A DNA stretch of 64,000 nt, taken from positions 23,697 to 87,696 of the forward strand of contig NZ_JAPJDO010000026.1 of NCBI RefSeq assembly GCF_026242045.1, in the 5' to 3' direction. Positions 1 to 7,679 of the stretch are shown here, in pieces (position 1 is the first letter of the stretch; each line of letters opens with the position of its first letter). The DNA comes from Mycobacterium pinniadriaticum (GTDB lineage: Bacteria > Actinomycetota > Actinomycetes > Mycobacteriales > Mycobacteriaceae). A program made the translations under genes and the position numbers. The notes beneath the pieces are model-generated. The model was given only the letters and a program-made list of their open reading frames with translations. It did no database searches and was not told where the DNA came from.

Positions 1-723
1 GACGTTGTTGCCGGCCCGGAACGAGTCGAAGGCGGCCGGTGAGGCCGAGCAGAAACCGGGGCCGCCGTTGGCGACCACGATGACGTTGCCCTCGTATCCG
101 AACAGCTTGCCGACCGCGATCGCGACCAACAGGCCGAGAAGGGAGAAATGGAAGACGATGTTCCCGAACTCGCGCAGGTAGCCCTTCTCGGCCGAGATCT
201 CAATGACGTCGTCGGTCTGCCGGGTGGTGCGGCGCCAGCCGCGCAACCGCTCGGAAATCGTGGTCGCGACGTCCTGCGGCGTCCCACCGATCTCGGCGGA
301 AGCGTACTTGGGCAGCCGGGACAGATTGCGCGGGGCCGGCACCGGCACCGCACGCAAGCTCTTGACGTGCTCGATCATTCGCGGCGTCAAACACCCCACC
401 AGCGAGATGAACAACAGCACATAGATGGCGGTGAACCAGAAGCTGGAGAACACGTCGAAGAGCTGCAGGCGGTCCAGCCACGGCCCGATGATGGTGTGCT
501 CGGCGAGGTACTGGTCCACTTTGGATGCGTTGAGGCTGCGCTGCGGCAGCAGCGCACCCGGGACAGCGCCCAGCGCGAGCAGAAACAGCAGCACCAGGGC
601 GGTGCCCATCGAGGTCAGCGCACGCCAGAGGGTGCGCACCTGCCTGCCGAGCAGACGCAGAATCGCGCCGAAGCGGCCGGTTTTGGGCGATTCTGCGTCT
701 GCTCGCGGTGCGGTCGTCGTCAA
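1..723 (-). CDS. resB: Cytochrome c biogenesis protein ResB, N-terminal part (cut by window edge)
   Basis: Only the first 241 codons are present. ResB works with CcsA/ResC to deliver heme and ligate it to apocytochrome c on the outer face of the membrane. The visible part has membrane segments near residues 39-59, 88-110 and 188-207 and the ResB-like stretch GALLPQRSLNASKVDQYL. The start is taken as TTG at 721-723, which overlaps the ccdA stop in the frame TTGA. The next in-frame ATG, at residue 39, would fall at the first membrane segment. Codons 7-26 are made of one arm of a perfect 19-bp inverted repeat (648-705) and its loop, so this N-terminus is probably a recent addition. It follows ccdA and the TlpA-like gene in one operon. 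Confidence 0.9.
   Translation of the reverse strand, partial: MTTTAPRADAESPKTGRFGAILRLLGRQVRTLWRALTSMGTALVLLFLLALGAVPGALLPQRSLNASKVDQYLAEHTIIGPWLDRLQLFDVFSSFWFTAIYVLLFISLVGCLTPRMIEHVKSLRAVPVPAPRNLSRLPKYASAEIGGTPQDVATTISERLRGWRRTTRQTDDVIEISAEKGYLREFGNIVFHFSLLGLLVAIAVGKLFGYEGNVIVVANGGPGFCSASPAAFDSFRAGNNV
648..705. repeat. Palindromic element: perfect 19-bp inverted repeat inside resB
   Basis: Arms at 648-666 (CGAGCAGACGCAGAATCGC) and 687-705 are exact reverse complements with a 20-nt loop. They could form a very stable hairpin near the 5' end of the resB message. The element is translated as part of the ResB N-terminus. It looks like a dispersed mycobacterial palindrome rather than a terminator, since it has no T tract and lies inside a gene. 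Confidence 0.7.
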
Positions 724-1499
724 ATCGGCAACCTCACGTCGGAGACGAAGGCGTCACGCACCCAGGAGATGAAGTCGTTCCAGACCCCGCTGACCAGCGC
801 CAGTCCGACGGCGATCAGCAGTACGCCGCCGATGATCTGGATGGTCCGGGTGTGGCGGCGCAGCCAACCGAATCCGTTGACCGCCCAGCCCGATCCGAGC
901 GCCAACAGGACGAACGGGATGCCAAGGCCCAGGCAGTAGGCGATCACCAGGGCGACACCACGGGCCACGCTGGCGCCGTCGGTGGCCGAGGCGACGGCGA
1001 TCACCCCGGTCAGCGTCGGGCCGAGGCAGGGTGTCCAGCCCAGCCCGAACACCGCGCCGAGCAGCGGGGCACCGGCTACGCCGGCGAGCCGGCGCGGGGT
1101 GAACCGCGCCTGGCGCTGCAGCGCCGGGATGAAGCCGATGAACGCCAGGCCCATGACGATGGTCAGCACCCCGCCGACCCGTTGCAGCACAAGCTGATTG
1201 GTGATCAGCGTGGTGGTCATACCCAGCACCGCCACCGTGCCCAGCACGAACACCGCGGTGAATCCGGCGACGAACAGCAGCGCCGAGCCGGCCACCCGCC
1301 AGCGCTGCGCCTTGACCGCCACCTGGCCGGTGCGCGCGTCGAGGTCGTCGACGCCCACGACCGCGGCGAGATAGGACAGGTACCCGGGCACCAGGGGCAC
1401 CACGCACGGCGAGGCGAACGACACCAGCCCCGCCAGCACACAGACCCCCAGGGCCAGCAGCAACGGGCCCGCGGCGGCGGTCTGCGCGAAACCGGTCAT
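720..1499 (-). CDS. ccdA: Cytochrome c biogenesis transmembrane protein CcdA
   Basis: This 259-residue membrane protein passes reducing equivalents from cytoplasmic thioredoxin across the membrane to extracytoplasmic thioredoxin-like proteins, keeping the apocytochrome c CXXCH cysteines reduced. The conserved pair of redox cysteines is visible: CVVPLVPGYLSYLAAV in the first part and GWTPCLGPTLTGVIAVA in the second. About six hydrophobic segments are present, the usual CcdA layout. The ATG at 1497-1499 overlaps the stop of the TlpA-like gene by 4 bases (ATGA). An in-frame extension upstream of it has no CcdA character. The 3' end overlaps the proposed TTG start of resB. Confidence 0.95.
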   Translation of the reverse strand: MTGFAQTAAAGPLLLALGVCVLAGLVSFASPCVVPLVPGYLSYLAAVVGVDDLDARTGQVAVKAQRWRVAGSALLFVAGFTAVFVLGTVAVLGMTTTLITNQLVLQRVGGVLTIVMGLAFIGFIPALQRQARFTPRRLAGVAGAPLLGAVFGLGWTPCLGPTLTGVIAVASATDGASVARGVALVIAYCLGLGIPFVLLALGSGWAVNGFGWLRRHTRTIQIIGGVLLIAVGLALVSGVWNDFISWVRDAFVSDVRLPI

Positions 1500-2092
1500 G
1501 GCGCAGCCGGTTTCGGTTCGGCGGCCAGCCGCTGCACCACCGGCAGCAGGTCCTGGGCCAGCAGCTCGCGCAGGAACACCGCGGCCACCCGGTGTTCCCG
1601 GTCGAGGACGACCGTCGACGGGATGACGGTCGCGGGGTACTTCCCGCCGAACGCGATCATGGTGCGCATCGCCGGGTCGTAGATGGACGGGAAGGTGATT
1701 TTCCGGTCGGTGACGAAGTCCTGGGGTGCGGTGATGTCGTTGTCCCGCACGTCGATACCGAGGAAGGCCACGCCAAGCCCACGAGTCTGGTCGTAGACCT
1801 GCTGGAGCTGAGTGGCCTCGGCGCGGCATGGCCCGCACCACTGGCCCCACACGTTGATCACCACGACTTTTCCATCGAAGTCTTTCAGCGACACCGTTTT
1901 CGACGGGTCCATCAGCTCGGGACCCGATATCCGTCCCGGGGTGCCGCGGCTGGATGGCGGGTCGTAGAAGATGTCGGTCTTACCGCCGGGGGCGACGAAC
2001 TCGAACGAACCGCCCTGCGCGACGGCGTCGTCGCCGGTGGAGCAGCCGGCCAGCACCATCGCCGCCACCACGAGGACCAACAGTCGCTTCAC
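1496..2092 (-). CDS. TlpA/ResA-like thioredoxin lipoprotein
   Basis: This 198-residue protein is probably the extracytoplasmic thiol-disulfide oxidoreductase that accepts electrons from CcdA and reduces apocytochrome c. It has a lipoprotein signal (MKRLLVLVVAAMVLAGC) with the lipid-modified Cys at residue 17. The thioredoxin motif WGQWCGPCRAE places the redox pair at Cys86 and Cys89. It overlaps the phosphatase gene upstream and ccdA downstream by 4 bases each, consistent with translational coupling. The position matches M. tuberculosis Rv0526 as I recall it. Confidence 0.93.
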   Translation of the reverse strand: MKRLLVLVVAAMVLAGCSTGDDAVAQGGSFEFVAPGGKTDIFYDPPSSRGTPGRISGPELMDPSKTVSLKDFDGKVVVINVWGQWCGPCRAEATQLQQVYDQTRGLGVAFLGIDVRDNDITAPQDFVTDRKITFPSIYDPAMRTMIAFGGKYPATVIPSTVVLDREHRVAAVFLRELLAQDLLPVVQRLAAEPKPAAP

Positions 2093-2697
2093 CGCCCGGC
2101 TAGCTCCGTGTATCCCCAGCCGACATAGTCATCCCCGTCGAAATAGAACGACGTCAGCGACGCCAGGTTGCACAGCCGCCGGGTCGGGAAGTGGTGCAAC
2201 TGAGCGCCGGTCATCGCTCGGCGCAACGTCTCGACGGGCAGCTGATGGCTGACGCAGACCGCCTCGTGGCCGGCTCCCTTGACCCGAGCGCGTTCCACGG
2301 CTCCCTTCATCCGCGCCGCGATCTCGCGGTACGGCTCGCCCCAGGACGGCAGGCGGGGGTTGCGCAGGTGCCACCAGTTGCGCGGATCGCGCAGGGCGCC
2401 GTCGCCGGGCGAGACCCTCTCCCCCTGAAAGACGTTGTGCGACTCGATGAGTTCAGTGTCGGTGTCGACCGCCAGGCCGTGGTGGGCGGCGATCGGCGCG
2501 GCGGTCTCCTGCGCACGCTCCAGCGGCGAGGCCACCACATAGACGATGTCGCGGGTGGCCAGCCAGCTGGCCACCGCTTCGGCCTGGGCGCGGCCCCGAT
2601 CGGAAAGGTGGTAGTCGGGCAGGCGCCCGTAGAGGATGCCGTCGGGGTTGTGCACCTCGCCGTGGCGCATGACGTGAACCGTTGTGCGTTCAGTCAT
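2089..2697 (-). CDS. Histidine phosphatase superfamily protein (phosphoglycerate mutase-like)
   Basis: This 202-residue protein carries the family signature MRHGEVHNPDG with the phospho-accepting His12. Further active-site residues appear in ASPLERAQETA and in CVSHQLPVETL, the second catalytic histidine region. The family removes or moves phosphate groups on small molecules or proteins, and the substrate cannot be told from sequence. It overlaps hemL upstream and the TlpA-like gene downstream by 4 bases, so it is co-transcribed between heme synthesis and cytochrome c maturation. A housekeeping role tied to that pathway is possible but unproven. Confidence 0.85.
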   Translation of the reverse strand: MTERTTVHVMRHGEVHNPDGILYGRLPDYHLSDRGRAQAEAVASWLATRDIVYVVASPLERAQETAAPIAAHHGLAVDTDTELIESHNVFQGERVSPGDGALRDPRNWWHLRNPRLPSWGEPYREIAARMKGAVERARVKGAGHEAVCVSHQLPVETLRRAMTGAQLHHFPTRRLCNLASLTSFYFDGDDYVGWGYTELAGR

Positions 2698-4013
2698 GAC
2701 GGCTTCGCTTCCGCTGCCGCGCGGGCGGCGGCCGGGAGGGCGTCGGCGATCCGGTCGAACGCGGTGTCGTCGAGCGCGGCTGAGACGAACCAGGTTTCGA
2801 AGGCGCTCGGTGGGGCATAGACGCCGGCGTCGAGCAGGGCGTGGAAGAACGCCGGGAACCGCCAGGTCTCGCTGGCCCGCGCGGCGGCGAAGTCGGCGAC
2901 CGGCGAGTCGGTGAAGAACACCGACAGGAAATTCCCGGCGCGCGGAACCTGATGAGCCACACCGGCATCGGTCAACGCGTTGGTGAGCAGGCCGGCCAGC
3001 CGGTCGGCGTTGGCGTCCAGGGCGGCGTACACCGCGTCGTCCGCGTTGCGCAGGGTGGCCAGGCCGGCGGCCACCGCCACCGGGTTACCCGACAGTGTGC
3101 CGGCCTGGTACACCGGGCCCAGCGGAGCCAGGCGCTCCATCACGTCGGTGCGGCCGCCGAAGGCCGCCGCGGGCAGGCCGCCGCTCATCACCTTGCCGAA
3201 GGTGAACAGGTCGGCGTCGACGGGATCGATTCCGTACCAACCGCTTCGGCTCATCCGGAAGCCGGTCATCACCTCGTCGACGATCAGCAGCGCACCGTGT
3301 TGGGCGGTGATGCGCCGCAGGGCGGCGTTGTAGCCGGGCAGCGGCGGCACCGCGCCCATGTTGCCCGGGCAGGCCTCGGTGATCACCGCGGCGATGGTGT
3401 CACCGAACTTGCCGAAGGATTCCTCAACCGCTTCGACATCGTTATACGGCAGCACGATCGTGTCGGCCGCGGTGGCGCCGGTGACGCCCGGCGACGACGG
3501 CAGGCCCAGCGTGGCCACCCCGGAGCCCGCGTCGGCCAGCAGCGCGTCGACGTGGCCGTGGTAGCAGCCGGAGAACTTGACCACCTTCGAGCGGCCGGTG
3601 AAGCCGCGAGCCAGGCGCACCGCGCTCATGGTGGCCTCGGTGCCGGAGTTCACCAACCGCACCCGCTGCACCGGCTTCATCCGGGCGACGATCTCGGCGG
3701 CCAACTCGGTCTCACCGGGAGTGGGCGCGCCGAACGACAGCCCGTCGGCGGCGGCGCGCTGCACCGCCTCCACCACGGCCGGGTGGGCGTGACCCAGGAT
3801 CATCGGGCCCCACGAGCACACCAGGTCGATGAACCGGTTGCCGTCGGCGTCGGTCAGCCAGTAGCCGTTGGCCGAGGTGATGTAGCGAGGTGTACCGCCG
3901 ACGGAGTTGAAGGCCCGGACCGGGGAGTTCACTCCACCGGGGATGACCGCGCAGGCGTCGGCGAACAGCCTGGCCGATGCCGCGGTCGAGGCGGCCTGGT
4001 CCGTACTGCTCAT
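2694..4013 (-). CDS. hemL: Glutamate-1-semialdehyde 2,1-aminomutase HemL
   Basis: HemL converts glutamate-1-semialdehyde to 5-aminolevulinate, the second step of the C5 route to tetrapyrroles. The first step (hemA) and the later steps (hemB, C, D) are also in this window. This 439-residue class-III aminotransferase-fold protein shows PGGVNSPVRAF at the N-terminus, DEVMTGFR (PLP-contacting Asp) and FGKVMSGGLPAAAFGG, whose Lys (about residue 275) binds PLP. I chose the ATG at 4011-4013 (MSSTDQ), which aligns with known mycobacterial HemL. An upstream ATG at 4034 would add seven residues. It heads the operon leading into the phosphatase and cytochrome c genes. Confidence 0.97.
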   Translation of the reverse strand: MSSTDQAASTAASARLFADACAVIPGGVNSPVRAFNSVGGTPRYITSANGYWLTDADGNRFIDLVCSWGPMILGHAHPAVVEAVQRAAADGLSFGAPTPGETELAAEIVARMKPVQRVRLVNSGTEATMSAVRLARGFTGRSKVVKFSGCYHGHVDALLADAGSGVATLGLPSSPGVTGATAADTIVLPYNDVEAVEESFGKFGDTIAAVITEACPGNMGAVPPLPGYNAALRRITAQHGALLIVDEVMTGFRMSRSGWYGIDPVDADLFTFGKVMSGGLPAAAFGGRTDVMERLAPLGPVYQAGTLSGNPVAVAAGLATLRNADDAVYAALDANADRLAGLLTNALTDAGVAHQVPRAGNFLSVFFTDSPVADFAAARASETWRFPAFFHALLDAGVYAPPSAFETWFVSAALDDTAFDRIADALPAAARAAAEAKPS

Positions 4014-4090
4014 GGCCACCAGTGTCCCAGGCATACCGGGATGCTCAACTACAGGGTGTAGTTCCCAGGAAGGGTCCGGGACGGTAAGGC

Positions 4091-4103
4091 TATTCTCCTA
4101 AGG
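4091..4103 (+). promoter_or_regulatory. Leaderless promoter of the feo operon
   Basis: TATTCT at 4091-4096 fits the TANNNT -10 element and is followed by 7 nt and then the GTG start of feoA, so the transcript probably begins at or just before the start codon. The flanking TAAGG (4085-4089) and CCTAA (4097-4101) loosely resemble half-sites of DtxR/IdeR iron boxes, but the full 19-bp consensus is not matched. Confidence 0.5.
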
Positions 4104-4409
4104 GTGTCCTCACTTTCCGACCGCATGAGCCGGCGTCGTCTGGCGTCCGCGTGCGGATCGGACACCGCTGCCGCGGTGACACTCGCCGATCTGCGGCCGG
4201 GCGATCGCGCCAGGGTCATCGGCTATCGCGACGAGCTCGCCGGCAGCACCGCACGTCGCTTTTTCGATCTGGGGATCGTGCCCGGCAGGGAGGTCACCAT
4301 GGTGCGCCGGGCGCCGCTGCGCGACCCGGTGATCTACCGCGTCGGCGACTACGAAATCGCGTTGCGAACCGCCCAGTCCCGCTGCATCCGCGTGGAGCCC
4401 GTGAGTTGA
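4104..4409 (+). CDS. feoA: FeoA-like ferrous iron transport protein
   Basis: This 101-residue SH3-like FeoA domain protein supports the FeoB ferrous iron channel on the cytoplasmic side. The typical motif is seen in RFFDLGIVPGREVTMVRRAPLRDPV, split as FFDLGIVPG and APLRDPVIYRVG, with a final sheet running to RVEPVS. The first 25 residues are polar and atypical. A second in-frame ATG at 4125 could serve instead, but the -10 spacing favours GTG at 4104. The stop overlaps the feoB start (TTGA). It lies divergent from hemL, so iron uptake and heme synthesis share a 90-bp control region. Confidence 0.88.
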   Translation: MSSLSDRMSRRRLASACGSDTAAAVTLADLRPGDRARVIGYRDELAGSTARRFFDLGIVPGREVTMVRRAPLRDPVIYRVGDYEIALRTAQSRCIRVEPVS

Positions 4410-6358
4410 GCGGGCATCACCACGGCGGGGGCGCCGCCGCAGTCAATGTTGGACTGCCCCGCTTCGCCGTCGTCGGCAGCCCGAATTCCGGCAAGACCAC
4501 GCTGTTCAACGCAATGACCGGTCTGCACGCGAAGACCGGAAATTATCCCGGCGTCACCGTGGCCCGCTTCGAAGGCCGGATGCGCCTGAGCGAGCACGAA
4601 ACCGTCGTCGTCGAGGACCTGCCCGGCACCTACAGCCTCGATCCGATCAGCCCGGACGAACAGATCGTCGTCGACGTCCTGGACACCGACCACCACAACA
4701 CCCGCGTGGACGTCCCCGACGCCCTGCTGGTCCTGCTGAATGCCACCACCCTGCGCCGGTCGCTGGGACTGCTGGCCCAACTGCTGCAAACCGGCCTGCC
4801 GACGTGCGTCGTGCTGACCTTCACCGACGATCTCGCCCGGCGGCACGGCACGCTGGACGTCGCGGCGCTGTCGAAGGCCCTGGGAGTTCCCATCATCCCG
4901 GTGGTAGGTGGGCACCGCGACGGCGTGGAACGACTGCGCGCCACGATGGCCGACGTCAAGTCATGGAGCAGCCCGGTGGTGTTGCCACCCACCGATACCG
5001 ACGAAGTGACCGGATGGGTGGACTCCGTGCTGGCAACGGCCGGCTACCGAGTTCCGGACCTCGACCACCGCACCCGGCGCATCGACGCCGTGTTGCTGCA
5101 CCCGGTGGCGGGCACCGTCGTCTTCCTGCTCACGATGTTCGTGTTCTTCCAAACGATCTTCACCGTCGCCGCGCCGTTGCAGGACTATGTCGCGCAATTC
5201 TTCGGCTGGCTCGGCGATCTCGTCACCACCTACGTCCATGTCTCCTGGCTGTCGGCGTTCCTCTCCGAGGCCGTCATCGGCGGTGTCGGCAGCGTGCTGG
5301 TGTTCGTTCCGCAGATCGCGCTGCTGTTCATCCTCATCGCTCTGCTGGAGGGCACCGGTTACCTGGCCCGCGCGGCATTCCTGATGGACCGGGTGATGGC
5401 GCGGGCCGGGCTCGAAGGCCGGGCATTCGTGGCGCTGCTCTCCTCGGTCGCGTGCGCGATCCCGGGGATCATGGCGACCCGGTCGTTGCCGTCGGCCAAG
5501 GATCGGCTGGCGACGATGATGGGCGCACCGTTGATGACGTGTTCGGCACGGCTGCCGGTCTACATCCTGCTCATCAGCATGCTGCTGAGTGCGGACTCGA
5601 GGGTTGGACCGTTCAGTGCGCGTGGCGTGCTGATGTTCGTGCTGTACCTGCTGGGCGCGGTGTCGGCGATGGTTGTCGCCGCGATCTTCAAACGGTTCAC
5701 TTCACGACGGGCCGCGCTGCTGCCGTTCTACATGGAGATGCCGCCCTACCAGGTGCCCCGACTGCGGACCGTGATCGCCGAGGTATGGACGGCGGCGTCG
5801 GCCTTCCTGCGCAAGGTGTCGTCGATCATCCTGGCCACAACCGTGATCTTGTGGATCCTGCTCAACCTGCCGGTTCGCCACGAAGCCGAGATGACGGCCG
5901 CGGGAGTCGACACATCCGACCACTCGGCGGTGTCGTCGTATGTGCTCGACCACTCGTACGGGGCATCGGTCGGTCGCGCCATCGAGCCGGTCTTCGCGCC
6001 GTTGGGCTTCGACTGGCGGATCAACATCGGTGTGCTCTCCTCGCTGGCCGCCCGGGAAACCTTCGTCGCCACCCTAGGCCAGGTGGCCGCGGCCCAAGAC
6101 CCCGAAGACCCCACCGAATCACTGCGGTCGATGCGGGTGCAGAGCGGGCCGGACGCGGGCCGACTGCTGTTCGACGCGCCGACCATCGCGGCGTTGTTGG
6201 TGTTCTTCATGTTCGCGCTGCAGTGCATGTCGACGGTGGGTGTGCTGCGCCGCGAGACGGGCTCGTGGAAATGGCCGGCTATCGCCTGGGCGTACATGTT
6301 CGCGCTGGCCTGGGTGCTGGCGCTGGCGACCCGGACCATCGTGGCGACGGTGTGGTGA
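4406..6358 (+). CDS. feoB: Ferrous iron transporter FeoB
   Basis: This 650-residue protein has an N-terminal GTPase domain fused to a polytopic Gate-type membrane domain, and imports Fe(II). G1 is GSPNSGKT (residues 24-31) and G3 is DLPGTYSLDP. The Gate signature GEGxGYxxR-like segment reads LLEGTGYLARAAFLMDR, followed by VACAIPGIMATR. The usual G4 NxxD is replaced by TFTD in VVLTFTDD. The start is TTG at 4406, overlapping the feoA stop. It is the only start before G1 and gives a short His-rich lead, SGHHHGG. The stop overlaps the start of the Nfu-like gene (GTGA). The three genes form one coupled operon. Confidence 0.94.
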   Translation: MSGHHHGGGAAAVNVGLPRFAVVGSPNSGKTTLFNAMTGLHAKTGNYPGVTVARFEGRMRLSEHETVVVEDLPGTYSLDPISPDEQIVVDVLDTDHHNTRVDVPDALLVLLNATTLRRSLGLLAQLLQTGLPTCVVLTFTDDLARRHGTLDVAALSKALGVPIIPVVGGHRDGVERLRATMADVKSWSSPVVLPPTDTDEVTGWVDSVLATAGYRVPDLDHRTRRIDAVLLHPVAGTVVFLLTMFVFFQTIFTVAAPLQDYVAQFFGWLGDLVTTYVHVSWLSAFLSEAVIGGVGSVLVFVPQIALLFILIALLEGTGYLARAAFLMDRVMARAGLEGRAFVALLSSVACAIPGIMATRSLPSAKDRLATMMGAPLMTCSARLPVYILLISMLLSADSRVGPFSARGVLMFVLYLLGAVSAMVVAAIFKRFTSRRAALLPFYMEMPPYQVPRLRTVIAEVWTAASAFLRKVSSIILATTVILWILLNLPVRHEAEMTAAGVDTSDHSAVSSYVLDHSYGASVGRAIEPVFAPLGFDWRINIGVLSSLAARETFVATLGQVAAAQDPEDPTESLRSMRVQSGPDAGRLLFDAPTIAALLVFFMFALQCMSTVGVLRRETGSWKWPAIAWAYMFALAWVLALATRTIVATVW

Positions 6359-6900
6359 TTGCGTTGCACGCTGAACGGGTGACCGGCGAACCGCAAGCGG
6401 TGCGCTGGGTGACCCACACCGATGGTCTTGCGGCCGGCCGAGTCGTCGACGCCCCGGGCGAGCTTGGCCGAAGGTTCGCCGATGGCGCCTTGACCGACGG
6501 GCTGGTTGACCCCACCGCGGTGTGGTTGTGGCTGCGCGACGGGTTGTCCTGGCGCGACATGGGATCGGCGATTCACAAAGCGCTGCGGGCGGCGCTGGCG
6601 GAGCCGGCAGGGTGGACGATCGAGCCCGCACCCGGCGAGATTCTGGAGCTGGTGACCGCTGAGCTACTGAACGGAGGCCCGGGCGAATTCGTCCGCTCCC
6701 ACGGTGGATCCGTGGCCGCCGAGCGGGTCGGCGACGCGGTGACGATTCGGCTGGGTGGCGCCTGTGAGAGCTGCCCGGCCGCCGAACATACGTTGCGTCA
6801 CCGTCTGGTTGGCGAGCTGCGCCGCCACTGCCCCGACCTGGTCGAGCTGGAATCGCACAACGGACGGATCAATCTGAGGGTTAGGCCGGTGTCAGGCTGA
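6355..6900 (+). CDS. Nfu/NifU-C-terminal-domain protein, third gene of the feo operon
   Basis: This 181-residue protein has a C-terminal NifU-like domain (about residues 105-175). It includes GGSVAAERVGDAVTIRLGG and the cluster-ligating pair GACESCPAAEHTLRHRL (CxxC). The first about 90 residues resemble the Nfu N-terminal fold seen in NfuA/Nfu1-type carriers. Such proteins bind or pass on [4Fe-4S] clusters. The GTG start overlaps the FeoB stop by 4 bases, so it is made together with the iron importer. In enterobacteria the third Feo gene is feoC, an unrelated small Fe-S winged-helix protein. This one may fill a similar regulatory or iron-handling role, which is inference. Its end overlaps the convergent nitroreductase-family gene by 20 bases. 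Confidence 0.82.
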   Translation: MIALHAERVTGEPQAVRWVTHTDGLAAGRVVDAPGELGRRFADGALTDGLVDPTAVWLWLRDGLSWRDMGSAIHKALRAALAEPAGWTIEPAPGEILELVTAELLNGGPGEFVRSHGGSVAAERVGDAVTIRLGGACESCPAAEHTLRHRLVGELRRHCPDLVELESHNGRINLRVRPVSG

Positions 6901-7276
6901 ACACCGGGTGGTCGGCCGGATCGGGCAGCTTGGCGAAGTAGCCGTCGACGGTCTTGCCCGCCTTGACCCGGTAGGCCTGCAGCACCGGCGCACGCTCGGC
7001 AACCGGCAGCTCAGCCGCGGTGAACCGCGCCGAACCGGACTTGGTGGCCACGCCGACCGCCGGGTTGGCGCGCACATTCTTCACCCACTGCGACTCGCCG
7101 CGGGTGGACACCAGGTACCGGGTGCCGTCCACCTCGACGGTGATCACCGGGATCTTCTGCTCGTGACCGGTGGTGCGGGCCGTCACCGTGAGGGTCTCGG
7201 TGCCCGACAGCCCGGTGGCCATCGCGATCTTGTTGAACACCTTCACGGTGAACCACGGAGGCTTGAGATAGGCCAT
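6881..7276 (-). CDS. Nitroreductase-family deazaflavin (F420)-dependent oxidoreductase
   Basis: This 131-residue single-domain protein belongs to the Ddn-like split-barrel family that uses coenzyme F420 in mycobacteria. The sequence shows the family pattern of an early TGLSGTETLTVTARTTGHEQKIPV (split: TGLSGTETLTV, TTGHEQKIPV). It is followed by YLVSTRGESQWVKNVRANP, the phosphate- and F420-contacting region, and a C-terminal YFAKLPDPADHPVF. The substrate is unknown. ATG at 7276 is chosen because the longer reading frame is antisense to the neighbour. It is divergent from a paralogous gene with only 22 bases between starts. Confidence 0.85.
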   Translation of the reverse strand: MAYLKPPWFTVKVFNKIAMATGLSGTETLTVTARTTGHEQKIPVITVEVDGTRYLVSTRGESQWVKNVRANPAVGVATKSGSARFTAAELPVAERAPVLQAYRVKAGKTVDGYFAKLPDPADHPVFSLTPA

Positions 7277-7298
7277 GTCTTGAGAGTTTGATTGGGTG

Positions 7299-7679
7299 AT
7301 GCAGCTACCGCAATGGTTGGCCAGGTTCAACCGGCATGTCACCAATCCGGTGCAGCGGTTGTGGGCCGGCTTCGTTCCGACCATGGGAATCCTCGAACAC
7401 GTCGGTCGCCGTTCCGGCGCCGAATACCGCACTCCATTGACGGTGTTCACCACCGACGACGGGGTGGCGATCCTGCTGACGTACGGGCCGAACCGGGACT
7501 GGCTGAAGAACATCACCGCCGCGGGCGGCGGGCGACTCAAGCGTTATGGCCGGACCTTCACCGTCAGCAATCCGCGGATGGTGACCAAAGCCGAAGCCGC
7601 CCCTCATGTTTCGGGATCTTGGCGACCGATCTTCAAGAGATTGCCGTTCGAGAACGCGGTGCTGCTGACCCGCTCCTGA
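7299..7679 (+). CDS. Nitroreductase-family deazaflavin-dependent oxidoreductase (second copy)
   Basis: This 126-residue Ddn-like protein shares HVGRRSGAEYRTPLTVF, TYGPNRDWLKNITAAG and RYGRTFTVSNPR with the family's F420-binding core. It is only distantly similar to the gene on the other strand (6881-7276). ATG at 7299 directly follows an alternative GTG at 7296. The short shared control region (7277-7298) suggests that the two divergent genes overlap in transcription start or are driven from inside each other. The physiological substrate is not predictable from sequence. Confidence 0.8.
   Translation: MQLPQWLARFNRHVTNPVQRLWAGFVPTMGILEHVGRRSGAEYRTPLTVFTTDDGVAILLTYGPNRDWLKNITAAGGGRLKRYGRTFTVSNPRMVTKAEAAPHVSGSWRPIFKRLPFENAVLLTRS

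Noticed and set aside
4084..4103. Full IdeR iron box at feoA
   Set aside because: Only about 8 of 19 positions fit the consensus; kept as a weak note on the promoter, not as a site.
4804..6900. Long second reading frame across feoB
   Set aside because: It is a shadow frame in high-GC DNA; only its end (from GTG 6355) is a real gene, the Nfu-like protein.
7281..7291. AGAGTTTGAT, as at the 5' end of 16S rRNA
   Set aside because: Only 10 bases match, with no rRNA sequence after it; both sides are nitroreductase-family genes.
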